Of a stretch of 64,000 nt of DNA, positions 26,853 through 35,587 are shown in pieces (position 1 is the first letter of the stretch; each line of letters begins with the position of its first letter). The position numbers and the translations under genes are program-made. The notes under the pieces were generated by a model. That model saw only the letters and a program-made list of their open reading frames with translations. It did not search any database and was not told where the DNA came from. The stretch comes from Chitinophagales bacterium. GTDB lineage: Bacteria; Bacteroidota; Bacteroidia; Chitinophagales; Chitinophagaceae. The stretch is from assembly GCA_026936105.1 (NCBI GenBank), contig JAIXKI010000033.1:1-64000 (forward strand). Direction: 5' to 3'.

Positions 26853-27402
26853 GTCAATAGCTGTTTTAAAATAAAAAATCAGTATCCTCAAAATGAGGAT
26901 TAAAGTCTTGGGTTCAGAAGGTTGGAAAAACAATAACAGAATCAGGTATAGTGGAACTGGAGAGTTATTCTGAAATTACTTTTTTTCTTATTGGTTTATC
27001 AAATTTACAAAACAAGCAAATATGATTTATAAATTTTTCGTTTGGTTAATAAATATTTGGGGTATTGGTAAAATTTAATCCCGCTTATTAAACCAAAGCT
27101 TTGTGTAAATTTATTTTAGGGCAAGACAGTCTCCTCCGCAGGGGCTCGTCGTTATGTAACTACCATTCCATTTCGCTAAACTCCGTTTCATCGCTTAAAG
27201 CGATAAAATAATGATGCGGGATAGGATGTCTCGCATACCAAGACATCAGCGGCACTGTTTTCCAGGCATCGTACATATTTCAAAGCTCAGAAAGTCAATT
27301 TAGTGAAATGCTTAATTGACCAGTAACTTCATTATGAGATTTCCTCATGTTTTATTACTTTGTGTTTCAATCACTTGAAAAATAATAAATGCTTACCTGA
27401 AA
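26853..27402. other. 550-base intergenic region before the helicase
   Basis: Holds repeat copy B (listed separately). The remaining sequence is AT-rich with no convincing coding potential. TTACTTTG near 27355 is one mismatch from the TAnnTTTG box and is the best helicase promoter candidate, but it is weak. Confidence 0.4.
27124..27237 (+). repeat. Intergenic repeat copy B (left flank of helicase)
   Basis: Close relative of copy C on the far side of the helicase gene. The two share a GGCTCGTCGTTATGTAACTA block, the ATCGCT-TAA-AGCGAT hairpin and the tail ending in ATGTCTCGCATA, with only a few differences. Same orientation as all other copies. Confidence 0.8.
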
Positions 27403-30400
27403 ATGCATACAGTTGCATTTATTGATACGGAGATTGAGCCATTAAGCCGGAAAATTCTTGACATTGGCAGTGTCAGGAGTGACGGAAGTTTATTTCATAA
27501 AAATTCGTTAGCTGAGTTCATTTCATTTTTAAACGGATCACAATACGTTTGCGGGCATAATATTCTCAATCACGACATAAAGTATGTCGGCAATGCTTTG
27601 ACTGATGCAGGAATTAACCCCGAAAACATCATTGACACTTTATTTCTCTCCCCTCTATTATTTCCAACAAAGCCTTATCATGCCTTACTCAAAGACGATA
27701 AGCTTCAAACGGAGGATACGAATAATCCTTTGAACGATTCGATCAAGGCAAAAGACCTGTTCTACGACGAAATAGCTGCCTTCAGACAGGCTGATGAAGA
27801 TCTCAAACAGATCTTTTATCTGCTGCTGAAAGATAAGAAAGAGTTCTCTTCTTTCTTTCGCTTTACCGGATATACAAGTCTGGAAACAGATATAGAAAAT
27901 TTGATCCGCAAAAAATTTCAAAACAAAATATGCGATCATGCCGTCCTCTCAAAAATAATATCAGAACACCCTATTGAACTTGCTTATTGTTTATCGCTTA
28001 TTCATTCCTTTATCACTCACAGTAAGATCCGTTCGGTCACACCACCCTGGGTGTTGAAAAACTATCCCAAAGTTGAGCAGATCATGTTTTGGTTGCGGAA
28101 CAAACCTTGTGTAAGCGGATGTGTTTATTGCAACAATGTATTTGATATTCACAAAGGCCTGAAAAATTTTTTTGGCTTTGATTCATTCCGCATCTATGGC
28201 GGCGAGCCGCTGCAGGAAAAGGCAGTGAAGGCTGCCGTGAACAACAAATCAATTCTTGCTTTGTTCCCGACCGGCGGCGGTAAGTCAATCACTTTCCAGG
28301 TACCCGCTTTAATGAGCGGTGAGAGCTGCAACGGCCTGACCGTTGTAATTTCTCCGTTACAGTCACTGATGAAAGACCAGGTTGACAATCTGGAAAAAAA
28401 CGGTATCACCGAAGCCGTTACCATCAACGGCTTGCTTGATCCGATTGAAAGGGCTAAATCATTTGAGCGGGTAGAGAATGGTTCTGCTTCCATTCTTTAC
28501 ATCTCGCCGGAATCATTGCGTTCACGAACAATCGAACGATTGCTTTTGGATAGAAAGGTGGTCCGGTTTGTTATTGACGAAGCACATTGCTTTTCTTCAT
28601 GGGGACAGGACTTCAGAGTTGATTACCTGTATATCGGCGATTTCATCAAAGCGATCCGGGAAAAGAAAAACCTTGAAGAGGGAATCCCCGTTTCCTGTTT
28701 TACTGCAACAGCCAAGCAAAAAGTGATCGAAGATATCAGGGATTATTTCCGGGAAAAGTTGTCTGTTGAACTTGAACTTTTCACTTCCAATGCATCAAGA
28801 ACCAACCTCCATTATAAAGTATTTGAAAAGAAAGATGAAGAAGAAAAATACCAGGCACTCAGGGATTTGATCGAAGAAAAGAATTGCCCCACTATCGTTT
28901 ATGTTTCACGAACACGGAAAGCCTATTCTCTTGCAAAGAGATTGACTGAAGATGGTTTCAATGCAAGACCCTATCACGGTAAAATGGATATGACCGAAAA
29001 AACGGAAAATCAAAATGCCTTCATGTCCGGCGATGTTTCGATCATGGTTGCCACTTCTGCCTTCGGCATGGGTGTTGACAAAAAAGATGTTGGCATGGTG
29101 GTCCATTATGAAATATCTGATTCTCTTGAAAACTATGTCCAGGAAGCGGGAAGGGCCGGCAGAGACGAGAATATAAGCGCCGATTGTTATGTATTATTCA
29201 ACGAAGAGGATCTCAGCAAGCATTTTATCCTGTTGAATCAAACCAAGCTTTCCATCAAAGAGATCCAGCAAGTGTGGAAAGCCATAAAAGATATTACAAA
29301 ATTCCGTTTAACAGTTTCAAACTCCGCTTTGGAAATTGCAAGAAAAGCGGGATGGGATGACAATGTTGTCGAGATCGAGACAAGGGTTACTACGGCTATC
29401 GCAGCCCTGGAAGATGCAGGGTATCTGAAACGCGGACAAAACATGCCAAGGATTTTTGCAAACAGCATACTCTCCAGGAATGCCCAGGAAGCCATTGATA
29501 AGATCAATAAGTCTGAAAAATTTGAAGAAAATCAGAAGATCAAAGGGATCCGTATCATCAAGAAGCTCTTCTCCAGTAAAAACAGAAAACAATCAACAGA
29601 TGAAGCTGCAGAGTCGCGGGTAGATTATCTCAGCGACCATTTAGGGATCGTCCGTGAAGAAGTGATCAACATCATCAATCTTCTTCGGGAAGAGAAGATT
29701 TTGGCAGATGCAAAAGACCTGACCGCTTTCATCAAGAAAAGCGATAATAAAAACCGCTCGCTTAATATCGTTGAATCTTACTGCAAGATCGAGAACTTTC
29801 TGCTCCAGGTTTTTGAAGAACAGGAAAAGACATTTCATATTAAGGAATTGAATGAAGAAGCAGAACAAAAAGGATGTGAAAATGTAAGCGTCAACAAATT
29901 AAAGACCCTTATCAATTTCTGGACGATTAAGAATTGGATCAAGCGGCACAATCTTGAATACTCAAAGAACCTGATCGCAGTGCTTTCTCTTTACCCGAAA
30001 GAGGAGTTAAAGGAAAAGCTGAAAAAGCGGCATGAACTGGCAAAATTCATTGTAGATTATCTCTACGGAAAAATTAATTCAGGCACTTCAGAAGATGAAC
30101 CGGAAAAGGAGGAAGTACTGGTCGAATTCTCTGTTCAGGAACTGAAAGTTGAATTTGAGAGGTATCCCAAACTCTTTAAAACGAATGTTTCCTTTGACGA
30201 CATAGAAGATGCTCTTTTTTATCTTTCCAGAATTGAGGCTATAAGTATTGAAGGTGGTTTCCTGGTCGTGTACAACCGCCTGACCATAGAGCGGCTTGAG
30301 AAAGACACCAAAAAACGTTATAAGGTCGAAGATTATCAAAAGCTGAATCAGTTTTATGAAAATAAGATACAGCAAATCCACATTGTGGGCGAATATGCAA

Positions 30401-32217
30401 AAAAGATGATCAGCGATTACAAAGACGCTTTGCAATTTGTGGATGACTATTTCCGCTTGAACTACAGTTCATTCATTAATAAATATTTCAAAGGGAGCCG
30501 GCTGAATGAAATCAAACGCAACCTGACACCTTCCAAGTTCAGGAAATTATTCGGAGAACTTTCACCGGCGCAATTGAAAATAATAAATGACCGTGAAGCG
30601 AAATACATAGTTGTGGCAGCAGGTCCGGGCAGTGGAAAGACCAGAGTGTTGGTTCATAAGCTCGCTTCCTTGCTATTGATGGAAGATGTAAAGCATGAAC
30701 AATTACTCATGTTAACTTTTTCAAGGGCAGCAGCAACAGAATTTAAAAAGCGTCTCCTGGTGCTCATCGGCAATGCAGCCAACTTTGTGGAAATAAAAAC
30801 TTTTCATTCCTATTGCTTTGATCTGTTGGGAAAGGTTGGAACCCTGGAAAAATCAGATGAGATTCTGAAAAAGACGGTCGAAAGAATTAAAAGTAAAGAA
30901 GTGGAAGCCAGCCGTATCACTAAAACCGTTTTAGTGATTGATGAAGCACAAGACATGGATGAAGATGAATTCAGTTTGATAAATACTTTGATGGAGCAAA
31001 ATGAAGATATGAGAGTGATCGCCGTTGGAGATGATGACCAGAATATTTATGAGTTCAGGGGAGCAAGCTCAAAGTATCTTGAACAGTTCATTAAAGTGAA
31101 CAAAGCAGTAAAATATGAGTTGATAGAGAATTACAGGAGCAAAGCCAACCTTGTAGCATTTACAAATCAATTTGTAAAAAAGATCCTTCACCGGCTGAAA
31201 GCTACTCCGATCATTGCAAAACAACCGGACAACGGAAAATTGAAACTGGTCCGTTATCAAAGCAGTCACCTTATTAACCCACTGGTTCGAGACATACTCA
31301 GTACCGGGCTTACAGGAACTACCTGCGTTCTCACAAAGAAGAATGAAGAAGCTTTGCAAATAACCGGTTTGCTTTTGAAACACCATATGAAAGCCAAATT
31401 GATACAGACAAATGACAACTTCAGTTTATACAATCTTTCAGAGGTAAGGTTTTTTCTCAGACGATTGGACCTGGCAGATGATGTTTTCATAATCAGTGAT
31501 GAAGTTTGGGTAAGAGCCAAACGGGAGTTGGTGGAGAATTTCCGAAACAGCGCCATGCTGGATGTATGCAATAACATTATTAAAGATTTTGAAGCGGTCA
31601 ACCCCAAAAAGAAATACAAATCTGATTTTGAAGTATTCATCCGCGAATCTAGGCTGGAAGATTTCATTAATAAGAACGGAGAAACCATTTTCGTTTCTAC
31701 CATCCATAAAGCCAAGGGAAAAGAATTTGATAATGTTTTCCTGATGCTTGAAAACTTCAGCACTGCAACTGATGAGACCAAACGGCAGTTATATGTCGCC
31801 ATGACAAGAGCCAGACAGAATCTGACCATACATCTGAACTCAAATTTTCTTGATGATATTTCAGCTGAAGGCCTGGAACGGATTCAGGACAGAAATATTT
31901 ATACACCGCCATCCGAATTGGTAATGCATCTGACTCACAAAGATGTTTGGCTGGGCTACTTCTTCAGTAAACAATATTATATATCGCAACTTCAAAGTGG
32001 TGTTGAATTAAAACCGGATGGAGACGTGTGCCTGAATTCAAAAGGGCAATCTGTTTTGAAATTCTCTAAGCAATTTGCAAAAGATATCGGGTCCATGAAG
32101 CAAAAGGGTTTTGCATTAAAAAGAGTCGTTGTGAATTTCATAGTGTATTGGAAGGGAGAGGACTCTCAACGGGAAGTGAAAATCATTCTTCCGGAAGTGC
32201 ATTTTGAGAAAAAGTAG
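27403..32217 (+). CDS. DEDDh exonuclease-RecQ helicase-UvrD helicase triple fusion
   Basis: 1604-residue DNA-processing protein. Residues 1-100 are a compact DnaQ-like 3'-5' exonuclease with a complete DEDDh set: Asp8 and Glu10 (IDTE), Asp58 (HNILNHD), and His93 and Asp98 (HALLKD). A linker follows with a Cys cluster (CVSGCVYC, 236-243). Residues about 265-600 are a RecQ-type SF2 helicase: PTGGGKS (289-295), DEAH (392-395), SCFTATA, QEAGRAGRD. A long middle region (600-1050) has winged-helix-like stretches (one near 740-770). Residues 1050-1480 are a UvrD/Rep SF1 helicase: GPGSGKT (1074-1080), DEAQD (1180-1184), GDDDQNIYEFRGA, STIHKAKGKEFDNVF, LYVAMTRARQ. All motor motifs look intact. A role in repair or defence is inference. 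It stands alone between two near-identical repeats. Confidence 0.93.
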   Translation: MHTVAFIDTEIEPLSRKILDIGSVRSDGSLFHKNSLAEFISFLNGSQYVCGHNILNHDIKYVGNALTDAGINPENIIDTLFLSPLLFPTKPYHALLKDDKLQTEDTNNPLNDSIKAKDLFYDEIAAFRQADEDLKQIFYLLLKDKKEFSSFFRFTGYTSLETDIENLIRKKFQNKICDHAVLSKIISEHPIELAYCLSLIHSFITHSKIRSVTPPWVLKNYPKVEQIMFWLRNKPCVSGCVYCNNVFDIHKGLKNFFGFDSFRIYGGEPLQEKAVKAAVNNKSILALFPTGGGKSITFQVPALMSGESCNGLTVVISPLQSLMKDQVDNLEKNGITEAVTINGLLDPIERAKSFERVENGSASILYISPESLRSRTIERLLLDRKVVRFVIDEAHCFSSWGQDFRVDYLYIGDFIKAIREKKNLEEGIPVSCFTATAKQKVIEDIRDYFREKLSVELELFTSNASRTNLHYKVFEKKDEEEKYQALRDLIEEKNCPTIVYVSRTRKAYSLAKRLTEDGFNARPYHGKMDMTEKTENQNAFMSGDVSIMVATSAFGMGVDKKDVGMVVHYEISDSLENYVQEAGRAGRDENISADCYVLFNEEDLSKHFILLNQTKLSIKEIQQVWKAIKDITKFRLTVSNSALEIARKAGWDDNVVEIETRVTTAIAALEDAGYLKRGQNMPRIFANSILSRNAQEAIDKINKSEKFEENQKIKGIRIIKKLFSSKNRKQSTDEAAESRVDYLSDHLGIVREEVINIINLLREEKILADAKDLTAFIKKSDNKNRSLNIVESYCKIENFLLQVFEEQEKTFHIKELNEEAEQKGCENVSVNKLKTLINFWTIKNWIKRHNLEYSKNLIAVLSLYPKEELKEKLKKRHELAKFIVDYLYGKINSGTSEDEPEKEEVLVEFSVQELKVEFERYPKLFKTNVSFDDIEDALFYLSRIEAISIEGGFLVVYNRLTIERLEKDTKKRYKVEDYQKLNQFYENKIQQIHIVGEYAKKMISDYKDALQFVDDYFRLNYSSFINKYFKGSRLNEIKRNLTPSKFRKLFGELSPAQLKIINDREAKYIVVAAGPGSGKTRVLVHKLASLLLMEDVKHEQLLMLTFSRAAATEFKKRLLVLIGNAANFVEIKTFHSYCFDLLGKVGTLEKSDEILKKTVERIKSKEVEASRITKTVLVIDEAQDMDEDEFSLINTLMEQNEDMRVIAVGDDDQNIYEFRGASSKYLEQFIKVNKAVKYELIENYRSKANLVAFTNQFVKKILHRLKATPIIAKQPDNGKLKLVRYQSSHLINPLVRDILSTGLTGTTCVLTKKNEEALQITGLLLKHHMKAKLIQTNDNFSLYNLSEVRFFLRRLDLADDVFIISDEVWVRAKRELVENFRNSAMLDVCNNIIKDFEAVNPKKKYKSDFEVFIRESRLEDFINKNGETIFVSTIHKAKGKEFDNVFLMLENFSTATDETKRQLYVAMTRARQNLTIHLNSNFLDDISAEGLERIQDRNIYTPPSELVMHLTHKDVWLGYFFSKQYYISQLQSGVELKPDGDVCLNSKGQSVLKFSKQFAKDIGSMKQKGFALKRVVVNFIVYWKGEDSQREVKIILPEVHFEKK

Positions 32218-32228
32218 TCTTTTTTCCG

Positions 32229-32339
32229 GACGAGTCTCCGCAGTGGCTCGTCGTTATGTAACTACAATTCCATTTCTGTCAACATCGTTTCATCGCTTAA
32301 AGCGATAAAATAATGATGCGGGACAGGATGTCTCGCATA
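32229..32339 (+). repeat. Intergenic repeat copy C (right flank of helicase)
   Basis: Best-preserved copy. Three hairpins are visible: GACGAG (32229-32234) with CTCGTC (32247-32252); ATCGCT (32292-32297), TAA loop, AGCGAT; and ATGCGGGACA (32316-32325), GGA loop, TGTCTCGCAT, 10 bp with one G-T pair. It starts 11 bases after the helicase stop and could double as its terminator region. Confidence 0.85.
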
Positions 32340-32422
32340 ACGGGGTTATTTTTGGGGGTGAGGACAATAAGGAATGGGTCTTCAAAAAAAATTGATCTAC
32401 AAAATTTAAACATTAAAAAATA

Positions 32423-32593
32423 ATGAAAAAGAATTTACTGTTTATCGGATTAGGTGTCGTGCTAATGGCAGTTTCCTTTTATAATTTCACTTTTAAAATA
32501 GACAATAAAGGTCATTATTTCGGAAACGGGATCATTTGCGGCATCGGCCTGAGCATACTGGTGGTTCAGTTTTTGAAACTAAGAAAAAAATAA
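32423..32593 (+). CDS. Hypothetical 56-residue two-helix membrane protein
   Basis: Short gene starting at an ATG after an A-rich leader. The product begins MKKNLLFIGLGVVLMAVSFYNF, has a short polar turn (KIDNKGHYFGNG), a second hydrophobic segment (IICGIGLSILVVQF) and a basic end (LKLRKK). The topology (two helices with a positive tail) and good codon use support a real gene, but I know no homologue. It is the only gene between repeat copies C and D. It could be a small membrane accessory of the helicase module or an unrelated resident. Confidence 0.6.
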   Translation: MKKNLLFIGLGVVLMAVSFYNFTFKIDNKGHYFGNGIICGIGLSILVVQFLKLRKK

Positions 32594-32654
32594 TGAGATA
32601 ATAAACTTCCTTCGCCTTGGTTCATTTCATACGAACCACTTAATGTTCCCAATC

Positions 32655-32766
32655 GAGCTTCCGCAAGGACTCATCGTCAGGTAACTGCAATTTCAAATCC
32701 GTCAACATTGCTCAAAGCGATATAATAGTGATGCGGAACAATTAGCAGAGCAGTATGCTTCGCATA
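32655..32766 (+). repeat. Intergenic repeat copy D
   Basis: Shares TTCCGCA(A)GGACTC, CGTCAGGTAACTGCAATTTC, CAAAGCGATATAATAGTGATGCGG and the terminal CGCATAGC with the family. The tail hairpin carries extra bases (AATTAGCAGAGCAG region), an indel compared with copy C. The rest of the 32594-32831 gap shows nothing else. Confidence 0.65.
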
Positions 32767-32831
32767 GCTGAGAACACGAAACAAAGGCTGCACCTGTCAT
32801 TCCCTTTGATCATTGTTCAATATAAGCCTTA

Positions 32832-34127
32832 TTAAAAATACATGTCAAAACCGGAGTCGCCTTCAAATCTCGGGTTTACAAAATTATTGAGTTTGGAACC
32901 AAAGCGATAACTGATTCCGAAGCTGGTGTAATAGTTGTACCCTGAAGCAAGCTGCCTTCTTCGTGTCAGCACTTCCTGCTCGGTGGCATCTTCTTTCGGC
33001 AGGAATACCTGGTCTCTTGTCAGGCCACCGAATGCAGCAATGTGAAATGACAATCCCCCGGTTATCCTGACATCAAAAAATCCGTTTATTCCCAGGTTGA
33101 AAAAATTCCAGTTGTTCAGAAAATTCTGAGAGCTGATGCCGAAAGAGGCAGTACCCCATTTCTGATTGAGTGTAAGATTGGCTTCGGCCCTTTGATAAGG
33201 AAGTGTTTCCCTCAACTTATCATAGATCGTGGTATCATAATACCGGTTATAGAAAACGCCTAACTTGTAACTGATCGTAAATAATTTGTTGTTGACTTCG
33301 CTGTAGGGATAAAAATCATACTCAATTCCCGCATCAGCAGATACCTGGTTTTTATAATTCGAAAATGTAGCCTGGTAATAATTGGCATCATATGCCCAGC
33401 TCCAGTGACTGTTAATACTCCTGACCAGGCTGTGTGAGAAACTAATATTGTGATTATTGACCGTATATTTTTCTGTTGACCCGTTATCATCATCGTATTT
33501 AAAAACCGACCTGTTTTTTCCTGCATTCGCTGAAAAACTTATTTTTATCTTATCGGTCACCCGGCTGGCAGAAAGATTGCCATTATAGCTAAGGTTATTA
33601 TAATTAGCATCAGCGTTCATATTTCCGTTGGCGCTCACCCGGTAAACCCAGAAATTCCATGGATCTTTTTGTTCCGTATTGGTGTTTCCCGTCTTCTGAC
33701 TTTCCGGTTTTTTCATGTTGATGATCACATTTTTGGCAGATGGGGTTTTGGCTATATACGGGGCAAGCCCGAGTTTTATATAGCCCACTAAAAAATCTCT
33801 GGTTTCATATTCGGTGGCATTGGCATCAGAAACAAAATGCAGGGTGTCTTTCATTCCCGCAAAAAAGTTCTGGCCAAAAAAGATGAGCTGATATTTTTCT
33901 CCGCCGCCGCCTGTCATCTGGCTTGTGATCAGGACATGCACCTCTGCTGCTACATGATCCAGAGAGAAATCAACCAAAGTGATTTCTGACCGGATAAAAT
34001 CCATATTGCACCAGGTGCCGGAGCAGTCAATGAACACTTTTAATCTTTCAGGAGGTTTGTTTTCGTTTTGGGCAGATGCGGTTATTGCCGAAAATGTAAG
34101 GCTTAATGCCAGCAGGATTGATTTCAT
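32832..34127 (-). CDS. Secreted protein with probable C-terminal outer-membrane beta-barrel, function unknown
   Basis: 431 residues from the ATG at 34127, which starts a good signal peptide (MKSILLALSLTFSAITASAQ); an upstream in-frame start at 34283 would bury that signal after 52 residues. Mature part: a soluble N-terminal domain (about 30-150; VFIDCSGTWCNMDFIRSEITLVDF, then HVAAEVHVLITSQ) with two cysteines that could pair, followed by about 230 residues of alternating aromatic/polar strands typical of a small outer-membrane barrel (SLVRSINSHWSWAYDANYY, ISYRFGSKL). It ends in aromatic MYF. I recall similar proteins in Bacteroidota but no function. Flanked by repeats D and E. Confidence 0.7.
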   Translation of the reverse strand: MKSILLALSLTFSAITASAQNENKPPERLKVFIDCSGTWCNMDFIRSEITLVDFSLDHVAAEVHVLITSQMTGGGGEKYQLIFFGQNFFAGMKDTLHFVSDANATEYETRDFLVGYIKLGLAPYIAKTPSAKNVIINMKKPESQKTGNTNTEQKDPWNFWVYRVSANGNMNADANYNNLSYNGNLSASRVTDKIKISFSANAGKNRSVFKYDDDNGSTEKYTVNNHNISFSHSLVRSINSHWSWAYDANYYQATFSNYKNQVSADAGIEYDFYPYSEVNNKLFTISYKLGVFYNRYYDTTIYDKLRETLPYQRAEANLTLNQKWGTASFGISSQNFLNNWNFFNLGINGFFDVRITGGLSFHIAAFGGLTRDQVFLPKEDATEQEVLTRRRQLASGYNYYTSFGISYRFGSKLNNFVNPRFEGDSGFDMYF

Positions 34128-34283
34128 ATAATGGTTTTGGCAGCAGGAAAATATCTGTAAATGTTTTCTATGGTTTCTGAATACCCGGCTATTCTCCTGC
34201 CATAATAAAAGTGAAGAATATTTTTTAAACCGGAATGTTAAACTTATCAGAACGTATGTATTACTTTGTAAAAGGCCTTTCAC

Positions 34284-34704
34284 TGTGACAAGCGGAAGAA
34301 AGAAGACTGATTAAAAAATGTTGTGCCTATCATCCTTAGGTTACTGCCAGCTTATAAGGTCTTTTAGTTTCTAAATCCTGTTTCACCACTCTCCCACTCT
34401 TCGAAACTTTCGGTTTCGGGAATTTGTTCCGTCGTTTAAGGCGATACAAGGTTGATGCAGGCGGGATGCCCCTTGCATAGTTGAGCTGGCGATATTAAAA
34501 GGTAACGTCAGTTACTTTTCCATTGTTCAGCTTCAGTTTAGCCGATGAACCACTCCAGTCAGCAGAAATTTCAGCAATTTCTTGTAAATTTAATCAGCAG
34601 CGTTATAGGGAGGCGGCGCTTTTAATACTACCCCATCGTCAATGGTTCAGCGTTGGTGGTCTTTGGTGCAGACCTGAATGAATGATGATTGAATCAAAAA
34701 AACA
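34284..34704. other. Intergenic region holding repeat E
   Basis: 421 bases between a divergent pair. Repeat copy E lies at 34379-34480. The remainder has short untranslatable stretches and no recognisable promoter or RNA gene. Confidence 0.4.
34379..34480 (+). repeat. Intergenic repeat copy E
   Basis: Contains the optional TTCGAAACT hairpin of the family in a form with changed right arm (GGTTTCGG), a middle hairpin TCGTT-TAA-GGCGA that keeps pairing through G-T wobbles, and a degenerate tail (GATGCAGGCGGGATGCCCC, TTGCATAG). The head module is not recognisable. Confidence 0.55.
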
Positions 34705-35190
34705 ATGAAGAAGTTCCGTAAAATACTGATCATTACCTGCTGGACGATCTTCCTGCTGACATCTTGTAAAAAAGGTAGCAATAGTGAATTATTAAAGCCG
34801 GATTATCTCATTTTCGGACACTTTTACGGACTATGTACCGGAGAACGATGCATTGAAATTTTTAAACTGGAACAGGACAAACTCTTTGAAGATACCAGGG
34901 ATCAATATCCGGGTAGAAGTGATTTCTATACCGGGAGCTTTGTTCAGCTATCGCAGCAAGAGTTTACCATCACCAAAGATCTGATCCATTATTTTCCACG
35001 GGATCTGCTTGACGAAAAAGGAGCTGTCATTGGTCAACCGGATGCCGGAGACTGGGGCGGGCTTTATATCGAGTATAAATTTTTGGGGCTCAGAAAATTC
35101 TGGTTGCTGGACCAGATGAAAAGCAATGTTCCTTTAAAATATCACAACTTCATTGACAAGGTGAATGAAAAAATTGCACAATTAAAATAG
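34705..35190 (+). CDS. Hypothetical lipoprotein, 161 residues
   Basis: Not recognised. A lipoprotein signal (LLTSC, Cys21, followed by KKGS) is clear. The mature domain of about 140 residues contains DYLIFGHFYGLCTGERCIEIF, with two cysteines five residues apart, and WGGLYIEYKFLGLRKFWLLDQM. No enzyme motif. The CTGERC pair may form a disulfide or bind metal. It stands alone between repeats E and F and is probably envelope-anchored. Confidence 0.75.
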   Translation: MKKFRKILIITCWTIFLLTSCKKGSNSELLKPDYLIFGHFYGLCTGERCIEIFKLEQDKLFEDTRDQYPGRSDFYTGSFVQLSQQEFTITKDLIHYFPRDLLDEKGAVIGQPDAGDWGGLYIEYKFLGLRKFWLLDQMKSNVPLKYHNFIDKVNEKIAQLK

Positions 35191-35239
35191 CTTTGCCCGG
35201 CAATAACTGATTTTATTTCAGGCGGAACAAATCTCTTTC

Positions 35240-35465
35240 TTCCCAGCAACGTCTCCCATCAAGCCATGTGTGCTAGCCGGGTCGTTGCGTCAGGTTATCT
35301 ATTACTTCCATTTTTTACAAACACAATATCCTCCATTTCCCAAATATTCTTTACCGGGTAAATACCCTGTTTTTTGTAGGCTTGGTATAAAGGTACAGCG
35401 TTATGCTATTGTTCACGCAACGCCCTGCTTGCGCACAGAGCCGGGGGAGGAGACGTTGCTGGGAA
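35240..35465 (+). repeat. Repeat copy F with 17-bp terminal inverted repeats (MITE-like)
   Basis: TTCCCAGCAACGTCTCC at 35240-35256 is repeated exactly in inverse orientation at 35449-35465, enclosing a 226-bp element without a coding gene. The left half (about 105 bases) is shared with copy G, and through CGTCAGGTTATCTATTACTTCCAT it is related to the family core. No clear target-site duplication is visible. The overall form is that of a miniature inverted-repeat element. Flanking bases in the 35191-35587 gap show nothing else. Confidence 0.7.
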
Positions 35466-35587
35466 AAGATAGCCGAGTTTACAATTTTAACCTTGAGTAT
35501 GAGATACATATTGGCGTCTCAAATGAATAATTCAATTCAATAGCATTATTTTTCTGATTCTAATCCTGTATACGATTATTCAGATTC

